Shown in pieces: positions 61,780 to 64,000 of a stretch of DNA of 64,000 bases (position 1 is the first letter of the stretch; each line of letters starts with the position of its first letter). Below the pieces are notes generated by a model. The model was not told the origin of the DNA, ran no database searches, and saw nothing but the letters and a program-made list of their open reading frames with translations. The position numbers and the translations under genes are program-made. Source of the DNA: Ardenticatenaceae bacterium. GTDB lineage: Bacteria > Chloroflexota > Anaerolineae > Promineifilales > Promineifilaceae. The stretch is taken from assembly GCA_020634315.1 (NCBI GenBank), contig JACKBV010000010.1:65911-129910 (forward strand), given 5' to 3'.

Positions 61780-61903
61780 GAAACCCTCGTCCGGTTTGAT
61801 ATTGGCGGGCATTATACCAGAAAAGGGTGTGATCGTTTGCAAATGACAGATTCGCTGCGGGCGATCTCAAAAGCCACTCTTTTGCAGGCTTTGTCAGGCA
61901 AGT

Positions 61904-63904
61904 TTAGGTCGCTAACTGTTCCTGCAAGACATTTGCCAGCTCTTGAATGGAAAAGGGTTTGCGCAGCCAGGTTGTGTGCTCAAGCGACATGCCCGGTGGC
62001 GGGGAGTCCAGGGCATATCCGCTCATTAAGACGATGGGGATGTCGGGATATTTTTGCTTGATGGCCGCAGCCAAGGCCCATCCACCGAGTTCGGGCATGA
62101 CGACATCGCTTAACACCAGGTTGATGTGTGCGGCTTGTTGTGCCAACATGGCGAGGGCTTCCTGGCCGTTGGTGGCGATGAGTGTATGGTAGTTTAAGGT
62201 TGTCAGTACGTCTTGGATGGTGTCGCAGGTTGCCGGATTATCCTCGACGAGGAGAATGGTTTCGTGCTGACCATCGGGAACGGCCGTTTCCATTACCGGT
62301 TCCTCATCCATCGCCGTAGACAACGCCGGTAGATAAATGGTGAAAGTTGTGCCAAACCCTTCTTCACTATTGAAGGTGATATACCCTTCATGCTGGCGCA
62401 CAATGCCATAAGCCTGGGCCAGCCCCAACCCGGTGCCTTGCCCTGGTGCCTTTGTCGTAAAGAAGGGTTCAAAGACATGCTTTTGGGCGGCGGTCGGAAT
62501 GCCGTTGCCGCTGTCTTGAATCTGAATCATGATCCATTCGCCGGGCTGCATTTCGCTGATAGGCAGTGCTGTGGATGTGTGGATTGACAGCCGCTCCAGG
62601 GCGAAGCGCAAAATGCCGCCCGTCGGCATGGCGTCACGGGCATTGACGGCGAGGTTCATAAAGAGCTGCTGGATGCGCGTGGGGTCGGCGAAAATCTCGT
62701 AATTGTCTTTGTTGTTGTAATATAAAATGAGGCGGATTGTCTCTGGTAACGTGCGTTGGAGCAGGCGTTCCAATTCTTTCATGAACAGGCGCAAACTTAA
62801 CGGCCGTCGCTCGATCATGGCTTTGCGGCTGAAATCGAGAATTTGCTCAATCAGGTGTGCGGCGCGGCTGCTTTGCACAATAATCGTGTCGAGGCGTTCA
62901 CGATTGGCCTCTGTCAGGGTTGCTGTCCGGCTCATCAACTGCGCATACAAAATGATCACGGCGAGGATGTTGTTGAAGTCGTGGGCAATGCCTGCCGCCA
63001 ATTGTCCAACGGCCGCCAGCCGTTCCTGACGGATGAGCTGCTGCTGGGTTCCTTGTAATTCGGCTAATGTTTGTGCAAGCTGCTGGTTGCTTTCGCGGAG
63101 AGCCGTTTCTGTTTGCAGCAGCGATTCCTGAGCCTGGCGGCGTTCTGTGACATCGTAGCTGAGGACGATGATGGCTTGCACGCGCCCTTGTTCGTCGAAA
63201 TCGGGCCGATAATTTACTTCGATCCACCGTTTGCCAAATTCGAGGTTGAATACGTTTTCGTAGGAGGCGGGTTTGCCAGCACGGACTGTGTTGATGTAGG
63301 GCAGGGCGAATTCGTAGTTTGCTTGCCCGATGATGTTGAGGATGTGCTGGCCGATAATTTGGTCGCGGGAACGGCCGAATCCGATTTCAAATGCCTTGTT
63401 GACAAAGATGTAGCGCAAATCGTCAGCGGAGACATAGGCGAGGTAGCCCGGAACGTTGTCGCTGAGCAGGCGCAGGAGATAGTCTGTGTCTTGTAAGGCG
63501 CTGTCGATGGTTTTTGGTTTTGTTGCGTGATGGAGGGTGATGGCAATGAAACTTGAGTCGTTGTCGGATGGCGCTGTTTCTTGCGGCACGAATTCCATTT
63601 CTGTGCGCAGCCAGACGATGGTGCCATCTGCTTGGATGTAGGATTGTACCCATTGGAAACGGCCGTTATCGTCTAGCTGCTGCAAGTTTGCGCTGAGTTC
63701 GGCGCGATCTTGCTCTGGGACGAGATCGGTCAGCCGTTTATGCAGCAGGTTGGATTCGCTGTCGCCAAACATGTGGCAGGCGGTTTTGTTGAGCAGTTGG
63801 AAACGGCCGTTGCTATCCACGAGACACAAACCCACGGTGGCATGGTTACAAAGAAGGGCAAATGCTTCATTCATTAAGGCATCTTTCTTTTTCATGGCTT
63901 GCAT
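61904..63904 (-). CDS. Hybrid sensor histidine kinase (PAS-PAS-HisKA-HATPase-REC)
   Basis: 666 residues, cytoplasmic, with no membrane segment. PAS domains lie at about 15-135 and 140-270 (VGLCLVDSNGRFQLLNKTAC and VPGYLAYVSADDLRYIFVNK). A coiled coil (about 270-310) leads to the HisKA motif AAGIAHDFNNILAVIILYAQ (phospho-His), the HATPase N box NLAVNARDAMPTGG, the G1 box DSGNGIP and G2 GQGTGLGLAQAYGIV. A C-terminal receiver domain has ILLVEDNPAT (acidic pair), LVLSDVVMPELGG (phosphoacceptor Asp in LSD) and LRKPF (conserved Lys). No response regulator or DNA-binding partner is adjacent. The right window edge is 96 nt away. Confidence 0.93.
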   Translation of the reverse strand: MQAMKKKDALMNEAFALLCNHATVGLCLVDSNGRFQLLNKTACHMFGDSESNLLHKRLTDLVPEQDRAELSANLQQLDDNGRFQWVQSYIQADGTIVWLRTEMEFVPQETAPSDNDSSFIAITLHHATKPKTIDSALQDTDYLLRLLSDNVPGYLAYVSADDLRYIFVNKAFEIGFGRSRDQIIGQHILNIIGQANYEFALPYINTVRAGKPASYENVFNLEFGKRWIEVNYRPDFDEQGRVQAIIVLSYDVTERRQAQESLLQTETALRESNQQLAQTLAELQGTQQQLIRQERLAAVGQLAAGIAHDFNNILAVIILYAQLMSRTATLTEANRERLDTIIVQSSRAAHLIEQILDFSRKAMIERRPLSLRLFMKELERLLQRTLPETIRLILYYNNKDNYEIFADPTRIQQLFMNLAVNARDAMPTGGILRFALERLSIHTSTALPISEMQPGEWIMIQIQDSGNGIPTAAQKHVFEPFFTTKAPGQGTGLGLAQAYGIVRQHEGYITFNSEEGFGTTFTIYLPALSTAMDEEPVMETAVPDGQHETILLVEDNPATCDTIQDVLTTLNYHTLIATNGQEALAMLAQQAAHINLVLSDVVMPELGGWALAAAIKQKYPDIPIVLMSGYALDSPPPGMSLEHTTWLRKPFSIQELANVLQEQLAT

Positions 63905-64000
63905 CTCTTTTTCGTGTTTTGTCCATCATAACAGAAGCAGGGCGTTGATGTCATCTATGCGGCAAAAAATAGCCATTGAGGAGCATCAAGCAACGGTTCA

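Overview
The window looks like chromosomal DNA from an uncultured or environmental member of the Chloroflexota, probably Anaerolineae-like. This is inference from gene content: a membrane-anchored succinate dehydrogenase, an R3H/AAA ATPase of the Ycf45 type, secreted subtilases with BACON-like repeats, secreted proteins carrying a short LYLPII-type motif, a NACHT-HEAT protein and a large set of GNAT acetyltransferases. No rRNA or tRNA gene and no CRISPR array was recognised.

Layout. 0-1.5 kb: sdhC-sdhD-sdhA on the minus strand, sdhA cut by the window edge. 1.7-6.2 kb: tandem-GNAT protein, R3H ATPase, thymidylate kinase, an FmdB zinc ribbon and guanylate kinase. 6.2-16.9 kb: a 1637-residue secreted subtilisin-like protease, a secreted DUF4397-type protein, a membrane-anchored NACHT-HEAT protein and an overlapping SpoU/TrmH rRNA methylase. 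17-20.6 kb: dnaN convergent with a ChlI/ChlD (BchI/BchD) chelatase locus that appears to need a -1 frameshift on an A9 run. 20.8-27.3 kb: glycerophosphodiesterase-Nudix-phosphoesterase operon, then a minus-strand group (beta-propeller protein, alpha/beta hydrolase, ABC solute-binding lipoprotein, coaX). 27.6-30.9 kb: a BY-type tyrosine autokinase for exopolysaccharide export, a 22-bp tandem repeat, and a lipase-like hydrolase. 31-36.1 kb: CBS protein, glycosidase-like secreted protein, GNAT, GAF protein, DinB-like protein and a complete IS630-type element.

From 36.1 to 63.9 kb every recognised gene is on the minus strand. This block contains three ABC export systems (NatAB-like, a second ABC-2 system and a heterodimeric ABC exporter with one degenerate ATP site), six GNAT proteins (two fused to a C-terminal TPR-like tail), an aminoglycoside-phosphotransferase-like kinase, a methyltransferase, a class C beta-lactamase-like hydrolase, RsgA, a RIO kinase, a clostripain-like lipoprotein and a hybrid histidine kinase. 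Between the clostripain and RIO genes lie a 26-codon Cys-rich mini-gene with a strong ribosome-binding site and three hairpins, two of them good terminators.

The most striking signal is genome-scale. The palindrome ACGGCCGT, usually extended to AACGGCCGTT and often to a 14-18 bp palindrome, occurs about 90 times by hand count in 64 kb. It is mostly inside coding sequence, where it is read as T-A-V or N-G-R. It is missing from the tyrosine-kinase region and from the IS element. It behaves like the HIP1 palindrome of cyanobacteria. Other non-coding structure includes a 66-bp hairpin element present twice in the same place just upstream of two unrelated genes, intergenic heptad repeats (CGGTAAT type), and two tandem arrays with periods of about 21-22 bp.
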